NCBI GenBank assembly: GCA_947505255.1
Contig: CANNKP010000006.1
Coordinates: 1-40,551 of the forward strand
DNA length: 40,551 nt
DNA from: Flavobacteriales bacterium
Lineage (GTDB): Bacteria; Bacteroidota; Bacteroidia; Flavobacteriales_D; Crocinitomicaceae
Reading direction: 5' to 3'
Shown here: one piece after another, positions 6,251-15,469 of the stretch
Layout of the letters: every line of letters starts with the position of its first letter
How positions within the stretch are numbered: the first letter of the stretch is position 1
The notes under the pieces: model-generated
The model's input: the letters and a program-made list of their open reading frames with translations, nothing else
The model's database searches: none
Told to the model about the DNA's origin: nothing
Made by a program: the position numbers and the translations under genes

Positions 6251-7123
6251 TCATTCTTTGAATGGCTCTACTTGTAAATCAATGAAACTTTTAGGATATT
6301 TTTCAATTCCGTCGAATCCAAGTTTAATGTCGCGACCATCATGTGGAATATAATTTGTTTTAAACAGATAATCCCAAATACTTAACGTTATTCCGAAGTT
6401 CATTCCATTAGGATGTTCCTTCGGTATTTCTTTCGCATGATGCCAAATATGCATTTTCGGATTGTTGAGAATATATTTTAATGGGCCATAATCCAATGCA
6501 ATATTCGCATGATTTAAATGTCCAATTAATATAGTGAAGGCATGTAAAAAGAACGTATATTCCAATTTAAAATTCAGTAGCCATGACATGAATGCGAATA
6601 ACCCTATTCTGTAAATAATGGTTTCCATCCAGTGATAACGTAGATGCGCCGCAAATCCCATTTCAGTAACAGAATGATGTACTTTATGAAATTTCCATAG
6701 CATAGGGAATTTGTGCAGAGTCACATGAATAGACCACTGAACAAAATCTGCCAGCAGGAAAAAAATCGGAAATTGTATCCATAATGAAAGACCAGAAAGA
6801 TCAATAATCCCTGATTTTGGAATACCGATCAAATTGACAAAATTCCCAAAGTATCTTGCACTTAAAGACGAAAGGGCTGCGAATATCAAAAGATTGAAAA
6901 TGTAAAAATTGAAAAACATGTAAAATGCATCTAGCCAAAAGTCTTTTCTAATGATTCTTTGCTTTTTTCTCCATGGTAAAGCTATTTCTAGAATCCAGAC
7001 AGCAATTGAAACGTAAATTAGATAGTAGAAATAATTATCATACTCAAATGGATGAGTAATCGTATTCCAAAGATAATTAGCGTAATTTTTATAAAGGTGA
7101 ACTACCGTTTCAAAAAAACTCAT
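6251..7123 (-). CDS. Sterol desaturase / fatty acid hydroxylase family protein
   Basis: 290 residues with several membrane helices (about 35-50, 66-85, 115-130, 170-205). The His clusters of the di-iron family are all present: HVTLH 133-137, HKVHH 146-150, HLRYH 160-164, HLNH 202-205 and HIWHH 225-229. These enzymes hydroxylate or desaturate lipids in the membrane using O2 and a di-iron centre. The substrate could be a sterol-like lipid, fatty acid or carotenoid; the window does not decide. A -7 box lies 16 bp upstream of the ATG at 7121-7123. Residue spacing is ordinary for the family. Confidence 0.92.
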   Translation of the reverse strand: MSFFETVVHLYKNYANYLWNTITHPFEYDNYFYYLIYVSIAVWILEIALPWRKKQRIIRKDFWLDAFYMFFNFYIFNLLIFAALSSLSARYFGNFVNLIGIPKSGIIDLSGLSLWIQFPIFFLLADFVQWSIHVTLHKFPMLWKFHKVHHSVTEMGFAAHLRYHWMETIIYRIGLFAFMSWLLNFKLEYTFFLHAFTILIGHLNHANIALDYGPLKYILNNPKMHIWHHAKEIPKEHPNGMNFGITLSIWDYLFKTNYIPHDGRDIKLGFDGIEKYPKSFIDLQVEPFKE

Positions 7124-7139
7124 AAGTGTTAATTTTCGT

Positions 7140-7147
7140 CAAATGTA
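7140..7147 (-). promoter_or_regulatory. -7 box for sterol-desaturase-family gene
   Basis: TACATTTG on the minus strand, 16 bp from the ATG; it fits TAnnTTTG exactly. Confidence 0.55.
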
Positions 7148-7199
7148 CGGGCTGTTTTTAAAATTAACTGTAACACTGGTTACAAAAGTGATGTTAGTT

Positions 7200-7520
7200 T
7201 TAATTAGACTTTTTTTTCTCTTGCCCAATTTTAATTCTATAAGCAATTAAAGCTGGGATCCCTAAAATAAAAAGTGCTGCAAAAATATAACCCTTTGGTG
7301 TCAAATAATAATCCGCAATTTCTTTAGGTAAATTTTTCCCGTATTCTAAACCTGATACAAAATGCAAACTCAACGGTCTTGGTTCAACCATTGTTGATAT
7401 TCCAGATTTGTAAACTATTGCTCCGTCAAATAAATTTATTGGCAGCAGAAAAAGTGGTATTCCAATTAATAAAATACCGATGAGGAAGATATGAAGCGGT
7501 TTTAAAAGAAATTGTTTCAT
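7200..7520 (-). CDS. Small membrane protein, unknown function
   Basis: 106 residues with two hydrophobic helices, about 11-28 (IFLIGILLIGIPLFLLPI) and 75-92 (YIFAALFILGIPALIAYR), separated by about 45 soluble residues that probably face outside the cytoplasm. The tail KIGQEKKKSN is strongly positive and should be cytoplasmic. I do not recognise a family. A TAnnTTTG box 16 bp upstream of the ATG at 7518-7520 supports expression. It lies upstream of the sterol-desaturase gene on the same strand, but that gene has its own -7 box, so the two need not be co-transcribed. Confidence 0.7.
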   Translation of the reverse strand: MKQFLLKPLHIFLIGILLIGIPLFLLPINLFDGAIVYKSGISTMVEPRPLSLHFVSGLEYGKNLPKEIADYYLTPKGYIFAALFILGIPALIAYRIKIGQEKKKSN

Positions 7521-7536
7521 AAGAATAATAAAAGCT

Positions 7537-7544
7537 CAAAGGTA
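7537..7544 (-). promoter_or_regulatory. -7 box for the 106-residue membrane protein gene
   Basis: TACCTTTG on the minus strand ends 16 bp before the ATG at 7520; exact TAnnTTTG match. Confidence 0.5.
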
Positions 7545-7638
7545 CTTTATTTCAACTATTCATTTATTTTTAATTCAAAGGATTTATTGACCAAAACAAT
7601 CTTTGTGTCAAATTCTCGTTATTTTAGCGCTTAACAAG

Positions 7639-9192
7639 ATGAATTTATACTCGAACAAACAAAAGTGGAAAATAGTACTCCTGATCTTTGCATTGGTCAT
7701 GATTGGTGCTTCGTTATTTATTTCCAATAAAATTGTCAGTAAAGTGGGCGACCGTGAGCGCGAAAGAGCTACACAATGGGCCGATGCGATCAAGAAAAAA
7801 TTGGAATTAGTTCGGTTAACGGATCAAACTTTCTCTCAATTAAGAATAAAGCAACGCAAAGAAATTACGCTTTGGATTGATGCAACTAAAGAGTTATCAA
7901 AAGCAACACCGCTCGATCAAATACCGGATTATACGTTTCCATTAAAAATAATAAACGAAAACAAAGACATTCCGGTGATCTTACTAGATAACGAACGCAA
8001 AATCTCAGGGCACATCAACTTGGATTTTGATACAACCGAAATGCGGAAATTGCATCCAAATGCAACATCATTGGAATTAGTTAAACATTTTGAGGATTCG
8101 CTTTTAATTCTTTCTGATAAATGGAAAGCTGTAAATCCATCTTTTACGATTGAGGTGTACGAAGGACTTTTTATGACATATGTTTACAATGATTCAAAAG
8201 AAATTGTAAAGTTAGAAAAGGATCGAAATGCACTGGTAAATTCATTTAATCAGGAGCTAATTAATAATGAAGGGTTGGTTCCTGTTTTATTGGTTGACGC
8301 TGTTACAAATAAAGTAGTAGGAAGTAATTTGGATAAGGAAAAACTGAATGATTTTAATTTGGCGAAAACAATTACAGAATTAAAGCTTCAAAATGAACCG
8401 TTGTTAATCGATTTTAAAAATGGGGAAAAGAACTATTTGTACTTTGATGACAGCCCCGAATTAAAGCAATTACAGTATTTCCCTTACATAATTTTCTTTA
8501 TTATCAGTTTATTTATTTTGATTGGATATCTCATTTTCAGCACGTTTAGAAAAGCGGAGCAAAACCAAGTTTGGGCTGGAATGGCGAAGGAAACGGCGCA
8601 CCAATTAGGAACACCGCTTTCGTCTTTGATGGCATGGACTCAATTGTTAGAAGGTCAAAACATTGATCCAATGATAACTATTGAGATGCACAAAGATTTG
8701 GATCGTTTGGAAAAAGTAACGGATCGTTTTTCAAAAATTGGTTCTGGCGCTAAATTAACGGAAGGTGATTTAAGTGCTACAGTAAAAAGCGTACTCGATT
8801 ATTTAAGAGCTAGAATTTCTACAAAAGTTACATTTGAATTTATTTCGGATGAACCAATTATTGCGTTACACAATGCGCCATTGATGGAATGGGTGGTGGA
8901 AAATATTTGTAAAAATGCTGTTGATGCCATGGAGGGAGATGGACGACTAATTGTCACAGTGCACAAATCACCTGAATGGGCACATATCGACATCAAGGAT
9001 TCAGGGAAAGGGATTAATCCAACACAACTTAAAACGATTTTTCAACCCGGCTTTTCAACAAAAAAACGAGGCTGGGGATTGGGTTTATCGCTTGTTAAAC
9101 GAATTGTGAAAGAATACCATCATGGGAAAGTATTTGTGCTCGAATCGCAAATGGATGTTGGCACAACGTTTAGAATTTCTATACCACTTTAA
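7639..9192 (+). CDS. Membrane sensor histidine kinase (orphan)
   Basis: 517 residues from ATG 7639, whose product starts MNLYSNKQKWKIVL; the upstream TTG at 7603 adds an unlikely leader. TM1 is about 11-28, an extracytoplasmic sensor region runs to about 279, and TM2 is about 281-302. The kinase core follows directly: H box AKETAHQLGTPLSS with phospho-acceptor His321, N box ENICKNAVDAM around 422-432, G1 DSGKGI around 453, G2 GWGLGLSLVKRI around 477. The HQLGTPLSSL form of the H box is common in Bacteroidota. No HAMP or PAS domain stands out. No response regulator lies nearby, so the partner and signal are unknown. Confidence 0.93.
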   Translation: MNLYSNKQKWKIVLLIFALVMIGASLFISNKIVSKVGDRERERATQWADAIKKKLELVRLTDQTFSQLRIKQRKEITLWIDATKELSKATPLDQIPDYTFPLKIINENKDIPVILLDNERKISGHINLDFDTTEMRKLHPNATSLELVKHFEDSLLILSDKWKAVNPSFTIEVYEGLFMTYVYNDSKEIVKLEKDRNALVNSFNQELINNEGLVPVLLVDAVTNKVVGSNLDKEKLNDFNLAKTITELKLQNEPLLIDFKNGEKNYLYFDDSPELKQLQYFPYIIFFIISLFILIGYLIFSTFRKAEQNQVWAGMAKETAHQLGTPLSSLMAWTQLLEGQNIDPMITIEMHKDLDRLEKVTDRFSKIGSGAKLTEGDLSATVKSVLDYLRARISTKVTFEFISDEPIIALHNAPLMEWVVENICKNAVDAMEGDGRLIVTVHKSPEWAHIDIKDSGKGINPTQLKTIFQPGFSTKKRGWGLGLSLVKRIVKEYHHGKVFVLESQMDVGTTFRISIPL

Positions 9193-9204
9193 TCAATAAC
9201 AACG

Positions 9205-9227
9205 CCACTGAGCTTGTCGAAGGGTCC
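9205..9227. repeat. Short dispersed repeat with core ctgagcttgtcgaagg
   Basis: The word cactgagcttgtcgaagg lies between the convergent ends of the kinase and the 1345-residue cargo gene. A related word in opposite orientation occurs at 27684-27704. Such words are common as dispersed palindromic-half repeats in Bacteroidota and other genomes (from memory, not checked). Confidence 0.65.
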
Positions 9228-9243
9228 TTTAACCTTTTGTAAA

Positions 9244-12200
9244 CTACATATTCTGAAAGTCAACTGTTCTCATTGTAACAAACGCTTTTAATATTCTTTC
9301 TCCAATCCCAGGAACATCTATATAAATTAAATAAACCCCCGAAGCGACAGCAATATTTGCATGATTATTTAAATTCCAATCTAGATACGTAACAGGGCTA
9401 TCCTTGTCGTATGATTTAACAAGTCTACCTTGAACATTGTAAATTCTTATAAAACATTTTTCTGGTAGATTCGTGATTTTAATTCGGGTGTCCAATTTTC
9501 CAGTTTCATATTCCGAATAAGCATTATATGGATTTGGAACAACATTTATAAGTTTCAAAGCATATATCAACGCTTGATTACTATTGGTTGTTGTTCGAAC
9601 TGCCGCCATGTTCCAAGAATACATCGGTTTTCCGTTATTCGTTCCCGTTGCTGAATAATTTTTATATTCTTTATTGATGCGCAGACGAATATGAACATCA
9701 GTTGAAAGCAATTGCTGACCATTTTTCAACAAGGGATATGTAATCCAAGTCAAACTACCGTAAAGTTCTCTTTTAGCTGTAGAAGAATTTGCTTCAACTT
9801 GCAACATTTTTTGATATAACGCATTTGTTGTAACATTTTCCCCTTCGTTTGGCACGTACGCAGGGAAATTATACCCAGAGATGAAATTATTAATTTCGGC
9901 AATTTTATTGCTGTATACATAAACAGGATGCATTCCACCCATAACTGGTTCACCAACTGAATTTACAAGTTTAGCCGATGGATTCCATATCATATCTGCA
10001 CCATTTTCTGAACCTAAAAATGAATTTTCTCCAAATGCCATATATAAACGTGCTCCTGTTTCCAAATCTATGGCATATCCAGGAAACCAGCTCATTCCAG
10101 TACCAGTTCCATCGGGTAATCCATAGCGGTTAACACTGAAACTTTTTCGCATTCCACCTGGCGCAGCGCCTCCAACATTTAATGTAATGTCTCTACCAAG
10201 TTCTATCACTGGGCAACGTGTCCATTTTGATTTATCGTTCGTGAATACAATATCAACACTTGGTGCGTAGCTGATAGAAGCGTAATTTCTTGCAGTGCCA
10301 GGATTTGTTGCATTAAAATAAGCCAAGGGCATATAGTCACCTTGATACCCAACTAAACGGTGAGGAGCAATACCACCATTTAATAACGCTGAAAATTTCT
10401 TACCATCATCAAGACCAACTTCATCCTTATAATTACAAGGATTAAGATAATTTGCAGCATTCGGTAAACAGTCATAAGGATCTACTAAAGGATCTGTGTT
10501 AGGAATATAATCTCCTGAACGAATCCAATTTGTCGGGTAAAAAGCATTATTATCTTCCACAAAACTCAACCATGGTTTGGAGGAATCCGCAAATTCAATT
10601 GTTGCTTCAATCATTTCTGTTGTCCTATCATATGGGGCACCAATTCCCGTATAATTTGTTTGTTGAATCTGAACGGAAATTCCCCATTGTGCTATAATTT
10701 GTTCGTTGTTGTTTTTAATAGTTAATTCTGAAGTCATAGAATCTAATAACGGACCGTTTTCATAGGAATACCTATAGATCACCCAACTGGATGTATCCGC
10801 CCCGTTTGTTGAAGAACTTGAGTAGTCTTTGAATTTACATTCGAAATAGCCATCTGCAACATTTAAAGGATCGACAACTTTTATTTGCAAAGGACCACCA
10901 TTACTTGCATAAACTAATTTATTTAAAAAGCCATTTTGCAAAATACTACTCGTTGATGCATCTGTTAATTCTAAGGAATGATTTCCATTCCCATAACCAT
11001 CCAAACGGGTAATTTCAGGAGATTGACCGTAATCTAAATAATGCAATGTTCCACCAGCTTCTGGAAGTGGATTGTGTGGAATCGCTTCAATCGCTTTTAC
11101 TTCACCACTGGCAGCTTTTCTGCAAGGTAAATAGCGTTTTTGCTGACCATCAAGTGCAGCAGGATCATTTGGATTGTAATTCTTGAAATCATTGTAGGCA
11201 TAAGCAATTGCCATGTAGTAATACCTTTTGAAATTGACCAATTTGGTAGTTCCTTGTGCAAATAAATCTGCTTTAACGCTGAAACTATGGCGAATACCTT
11301 GGTCGTCACCATCAACTCTTTCGATAGGGATACTCGCGCTTAAATCTTCGTCAAATTCAAAATTAATGATTTTTGATATACCATCTTCAATATCACATTG
11401 TGCTACAAGTCGCGCTTTTTCAGGGTTAGCAAGATCCGATAATGAAACTTGTTTGTTCTGTAACTGAAAGATTTGATACCCTTGAAAACGATAAGTTTTA
11501 TCAGCATTTGGATCCGCACTTACAATGAATGGATCTTTTTCTTCATATTGCTCTTTATAATTATTGGAGTTGGAAGAATTGGACAAGGTGAGAATCAACT
11601 CATTTTCTAATTCTTGAATATGTAAAGCTGGGGCATGAGGTCCATCCATCACTTTAAAGCAATTTTCAAATAGTGATTGTGCCTTATCATCTGCTTGTCG
11701 CAGTTTTAAAACAGAAGCAAATGGATCACCACTTGTTGCTCGAGCCCAAACAACTCCAACTGTAATATTGTTTACAGCGCCTGGTTTTAAGATAAAAGGC
11801 CCAGCAGATTCAACGAATCGTCTATCATTTGGAACATTATTTGAAGTTACTTCTGTCCATGGTGCTTGTGGATTACCGCCAGTTCCCCAGCCTAAAGGGT
11901 CAGTATCGCCTGGAAACATAAATTGACAAGGCATATTTGGATTCGCTTGATTGTCGGATATATGACCACTTCCTCCATAATAAAAAGGAGTACCATCCTT
12001 CCAAAAGCCACTTAAATAACTATAGTAATCGGCGGCATTGATTGGGTCCGTTTGACTTGGATCAGCTCCATTGGTGGTGTTTGAGTAATACAAAAATCGA
12101 CGCATTCCAAATCGTTCGTTGTCAATTACTCCATCACCAAATCCAATACCATTCAGCGCTTCATTGTACCCAATTCCATAAGCATTATCAATCCCATCAT

Positions 12201-13281
12201 CATCTTGATATGGACCTTCAAAAAAATCTACTCCAACAGCTGGAGGAGAAGCACCATATCCTTTGTAACCAGAGTTGTCCGAATCAAGATTGTCGCCATT
12301 ATAATAATAACCTAATCCACGATTAACATCACAGCCAACATAATCGTCGTAAGGATCACCAAGTGCTCCATCGGTAAAAAATCCAAAGTAGGTGTTAAAG
12401 AGTGTTTGAGTTCCCCGATTAATCAATTCATAATTGTAAAAAGTCATATTGTTGATTTCATCGTTGGAAGCAAATGAAAAAGCTTGAGCACGAATTTCCA
12501 TTCCAATCGGATCAGCTCCTGTTTCAGTATGAATATTTCCTTTATCATTCATTACCCACCAATAATTTATATCACCATAAAGTGAAACTGCTCTATCAAC
12601 TTTACACTCTTTGGATTTTTCAATGTCATGCCATGGATAATCTCCATCCATGTAATTGTAATTTCCATCTTGATTTCTATCATAAAAAGGTGCTAAATAA
12701 TAATCTTGACCTTGAGAAATATCGCCATGTGCGGGCCATTCTTTGATGATATTTGGGATTTTATATTCTGGAAACAACTCATTTTGAGTACTAGTACCAT
12801 TTGCAGCGTCATCAACACCAGCTTGAAACCAAGCATTGAATTCACGCACTAAATCTTGGGTTGTAACAAAATGTTTATCGTATTTACTGCAATTTTCATA
12901 TGTTGTCTCTGCAAACACTTTTGACAAAGGACCAGTCCAATAGTCTTGACCAGTTCTATAACGCAATGCAGCAAGTTTCAATTGATTATTTACATCCGTT
13001 CCGCCTAACCAAAGTGCTGCTGTAAATAATGCCATGATTCCAGAATTTTTTGGAATTTCATACTGCGAATAATTTTGATTGGGAACTTGCCACAAATTTC
13101 CAGCAGTATGCACCATTGCCCGCACATTATTCAAATCCAGATAGGTCGTTGTGGTAGGAGGTGTGCACTGAGCCGCTTTTAGAGAATTTTGTTTAATTAT
13201 TACCTTTTCTCCACCGCCATATGGTTGCCCAAGAACAGTGAATAAGCTAAATAAAGTAAGTAGTAAAAAAATGAATTTCAT
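9244..13281 (-). CDS. Very large secreted protein with T9SS type A sorting domain
   Basis: 1345 residues. The N-terminal signal peptide MKFIFLLLTLFSLFTVLGQ should be cleaved near residue 18. The body is rich in Asn, Gly, Tyr and Asp, with many Asp-rich turns (for example DRNQDGNYNYMDGDYP) that may bind calcium. The motif GIMALFTAALWLGG near residue 82-95 recurs in large secreted Bacteroidota proteins as far as I recall. The last ~85 residues are the sorting domain: VVPNPYNAYS, then IRIYNVQGRLVKSY, then GVYLIYIDVPG, which directs passage through the type IX system and possibly attachment to the cell surface. No enzyme motif is recognised. It has its own unit, set off upstream by a terminator at 13346-13376. 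Confidence 0.88.
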   Translation of the reverse strand: MKFIFLLLTLFSLFTVLGQPYGGGEKVIIKQNSLKAAQCTPPTTTTYLDLNNVRAMVHTAGNLWQVPNQNYSQYEIPKNSGIMALFTAALWLGGTDVNNQLKLAALRYRTGQDYWTGPLSKVFAETTYENCSKYDKHFVTTQDLVREFNAWFQAGVDDAANGTSTQNELFPEYKIPNIIKEWPAHGDISQGQDYYLAPFYDRNQDGNYNYMDGDYPWHDIEKSKECKVDRAVSLYGDINYWWVMNDKGNIHTETGADPIGMEIRAQAFSFASNDEINNMTFYNYELINRGTQTLFNTYFGFFTDGALGDPYDDYVGCDVNRGLGYYYNGDNLDSDNSGYKGYGASPPAVGVDFFEGPYQDDDGIDNAYGIGYNEALNGIGFGDGVIDNERFGMRRFLYYSNTTNGADPSQTDPINAADYYSYLSGFWKDGTPFYYGGSGHISDNQANPNMPCQFMFPGDTDPLGWGTGGNPQAPWTEVTSNNVPNDRRFVESAGPFILKPGAVNNITVGVVWARATSGDPFASVLKLRQADDKAQSLFENCFKVMDGPHAPALHIQELENELILTLSNSSNSNNYKEQYEEKDPFIVSADPNADKTYRFQGYQIFQLQNKQVSLSDLANPEKARLVAQCDIEDGISKIINFEFDEDLSASIPIERVDGDDQGIRHSFSVKADLFAQGTTKLVNFKRYYYMAIAYAYNDFKNYNPNDPAALDGQQKRYLPCRKAASGEVKAIEAIPHNPLPEAGGTLHYLDYGQSPEITRLDGYGNGNHSLELTDASTSSILQNGFLNKLVYASNGGPLQIKVVDPLNVADGYFECKFKDYSSSSTNGADTSSWVIYRYSYENGPLLDSMTSELTIKNNNEQIIAQWGISVQIQQTNYTGIGAPYDRTTEMIEATIEFADSSKPWLSFVEDNNAFYPTNWIRSGDYIPNTDPLVDPYDCLPNAANYLNPCNYKDEVGLDDGKKFSALLNGGIAPHRLVGYQGDYMPLAYFNATNPGTARNYASISYAPSVDIVFTNDKSKWTRCPVIELGRDITLNVGGAAPGGMRKSFSVNRYGLPDGTGTGMSWFPGYAIDLETGARLYMAFGENSFLGSENGADMIWNPSAKLVNSVGEPVMGGMHPVYVYSNKIAEINNFISGYNFPAYVPNEGENVTTNALYQKMLQVEANSSTAKRELYGSLTWITYPLLKNGQQLLSTDVHIRLRINKEYKNYSATGTNNGKPMYSWNMAAVRTTTNSNQALIYALKLINVVPNPYNAYSEYETGKLDTRIKITNLPEKCFIRIYNVQGRLVKSYDKDSPVTYLDWNLNNHANIAVASGVYLIYIDVPGIGERILKAFVTMRTVDFQNM

Positions 13282-13345
13282 AAAAGGTTATTATAAGTAC
13301 CAAATTAGGGATAATTCTTTTAAAATAAATAGAAATGATTGAGAT

Positions 13346-13376
13346 AAAAAACCTCGTGATTCTGTCACGAGGTTTT
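13346..13376 (-). terminator. Terminator after the 515-residue T9SS gene
   Basis: Stem aaaacctcgtga (13348-13359) / tcacgaggtttt (13365-13376), loop ttctg. Read on the minus strand it ends in a T-run, and it lies 26 bp beyond the stop of the gene at 13402. Confidence 0.9.
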
Positions 13377-13401
13377 AAGAGAAGGCTAATAATTAACCAA
13401 T

Positions 13402-14949
13402 TTATTTGATAATAATCGGTTTAATTGAAATTCCTTTATCAGTAATTATTTTAATATAATAAACACCAGCCTCATGCTCAGTGATATTTATATCGATCAT
13501 TTTTGATTCAACTTTCTTTGTTATAATTTTTTGTCCTAAAACATTTACAATTTCAAGTTTTGTGCTTAAATCAGTTATTTCATTAGCAAAAATAATTTGA
13601 AAAATTCCTGAAGACGGGTTTGGTTGTATTGAAAAATTAACTCCAGAAAGATCCGTTAATCCGAGTTGGCTCCCAACAGTAGCAGTTGCTGTAACAGAAC
13701 AACCATTGCCATCAGTCATAATAACAGTGTATGTTCCAGCCGGAACATTTCCTAGATCATTATTATCATTATTATCACCTAATCCGTCATTGCTCCAATC
13801 GAAAGTAAATGGAACGATACCTGAAAGTATGGTTAAACTTATACCTCCATCGTTTCCGAACATTTCGTTTTGAGGTGTAATTGAAATTGTTGGACTCAAT
13901 ACCGTAGTTAGATTAACAAAATCAGTATTTGTACATCCATTTAGTAATTCTGTTCCGATTACTGTAAATATTCCAGGGCCAACAACAGTAAACGGAGTAC
14001 CATTAATTACTCCATTGTCCCATGAGTAGGCATTTGCGCCTGATCCCGTGAATGTTACAGTTTGTCCAACACAACCTGGATTCAAATTAACTAAAGCATC
14101 AACAACAGGTAATGGATTGACAAGAACTGTTTGAGTTGAAGAACAAACCACTGAAGGGATAAATGCTACATAATCATTTGTAAGACTTGGCCATGCTGAT
14201 GAGTTTCTGCCTGGGACTGCTAAAGCAATTGTACCATTGATATTTTCAATTCCCAATGTACCTGGACTAACGCCATTTGAATATTCTGTATTAACTTCAA
14301 TTATATTTGTAGTTTCACTCAGTACTATTTGTGTTTTAACCATAGGTGTTCCCATGCTGCAGCAGAAATCAACATTGAAAAAATTAACAACTAATTTTTG
14401 ATTGGGCGCAACACCTGTTGTAAAGTACTCAATTGTTGCGCCACCAGGAGGATACATGTCATCCCATGAAAATGCAATTAAGTTATTCGGTGTTGCAGTT
14501 TGTGGAATTAATTGGCCACTGCAACATCCTGATGTAAAATCGTTATTGAAAGTTAAAAAGCCATTTGAACTAATTTGAAAATTAGTGTAATTATTTCCAA
14601 AAAAACTAAAAGAAAAACCAATTGGTAACAGCACAGAAACTTCATCATCAAATAAACTAACAGAAGTTCCAGTTCCTGGAATAAGCGCATATGTCCCAGT
14701 TTGATCAATTACATATCCTGATCCTTCTATGTAGTTAATTGTATGTGTTCCAGGTCCAGAAAGGGATGGGTTGAATGTATTTCCAGTAATTCCAGGTCCA
14801 GCAAAATATCCACCACCAGAAGGAACTAAGGTGCTAGGAACATCGTTTGCACAATAGATAGTATTTAATCCCGTAAATGAACATTGAGCTTGAATATGAT
14901 TGACAGTTAAAAACAAACCGCCAAATGTTATAAGTAGTAATTTTTTCAT
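13402..14949 (-). CDS. Secreted T9SS type A cargo protein with SprB-like repeat
   Basis: 515 residues with signal peptide MKKLLLITFGGLFLTVNHIQAQ. A beta-sandwich-like region (about 80-255) contains LPIGFSFSFFGNNYTNFQISSNGFLTFNN, split here by motif as a nidogen-like/immunoglobulin-type pattern often seen in Flavobacteria. Ig-like modules follow. Around residue 405-425 VPAGTYTVIMTDGNGCSVT is the hallmark of an SprB repeat. The sorting domain is the last ~80 residues, with IQPNPSSGIFQI, LEIVNVLGQKI and AGVYYIKI. Function is probably surface adhesion or gliding; that is inference. It follows a small secreted protein gene by 5 bp and is likely the second gene of that unit. Confidence 0.88.
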   Translation of the reverse strand: MKKLLLITFGGLFLTVNHIQAQCSFTGLNTIYCANDVPSTLVPSGGGYFAGPGITGNTFNPSLSGPGTHTINYIEGSGYVIDQTGTYALIPGTGTSVSLFDDEVSVLLPIGFSFSFFGNNYTNFQISSNGFLTFNNDFTSGCCSGQLIPQTATPNNLIAFSWDDMYPPGGATIEYFTTGVAPNQKLVVNFFNVDFCCSMGTPMVKTQIVLSETTNIIEVNTEYSNGVSPGTLGIENINGTIALAVPGRNSSAWPSLTNDYVAFIPSVVCSSTQTVLVNPLPVVDALVNLNPGCVGQTVTFTGSGANAYSWDNGVINGTPFTVVGPGIFTVIGTELLNGCTNTDFVNLTTVLSPTISITPQNEMFGNDGGISLTILSGIVPFTFDWSNDGLGDNNDNNDLGNVPAGTYTVIMTDGNGCSVTATATVGSQLGLTDLSGVNFSIQPNPSSGIFQIIFANEITDLSTKLEIVNVLGQKIITKKVESKMIDINITEHEAGVYYIKIITDKGISIKPIIIK

Positions 14950-14954
14950 GATTA

Positions 14955-15257
14955 TTATTTTATTTCTTTAGCAATTGCATTTTCAAATCTCCATAATTCT
15001 TCTTGTAAGAATTTTACCATTTCAGGATTTTCTTTGTTTTCCATTAATTTTTGTTTTGTTTTGTCGATTTTGTCTGCTTTTTTAGCTTCAAGCTCTTCTT
15101 TGTTTGCAAAAACGGCAGGATAACCATCTACTGGTTTTCTCGATTGAAATAAATCAGTTTCAATAGCTGAATTAGGTTTCACAATTTGTTTTTCTGTCTG
15201 TCCAAATACAAGAGAACTTAGTGAGAAAAAGCCTATTATTAACATTGTTTTTTTCAT
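14955..15257 (-). CDS. Small secreted protein, unknown function
   Basis: 100 residues with a clean signal peptide MKKTMLIIGFFSLSSLVFGQ (cleavage after residue 19 or 20). The mature part of about 80 residues is charged, rich in Lys and Glu, and predicted helical (NKEELEAKKADKIDKTKQKL). No family is recognised. It ends 5 bp upstream of the start of the T9SS cargo gene on the same strand, so the two are probably one operon and might act together. Confidence 0.75.
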   Translation of the reverse strand: MKKTMLIIGFFSLSSLVFGQTEKQIVKPNSAIETDLFQSRKPVDGYPAVFANKEELEAKKADKIDKTKQKLMENKENPEMVKFLQEELWRFENAIAKEIK

Positions 15258-15469
15258 AGGAATTTAACGTTTAATGTTTAATGTTTCATGCAATTTAAGC
15301 AATAATAAACTGAATTAACGAAAAATTAAATTTTTTAATGAAAACTAACCTCTGAAGCTTCTTCGCAAATGCAATCAACGAAATCCCGCTCCTGGCAATT
15401 TGATTTTACATTTATACTTTTTACAAAATGTTTAGAATTTATTTACAACTTAGATAAAACTTGCTTAAA

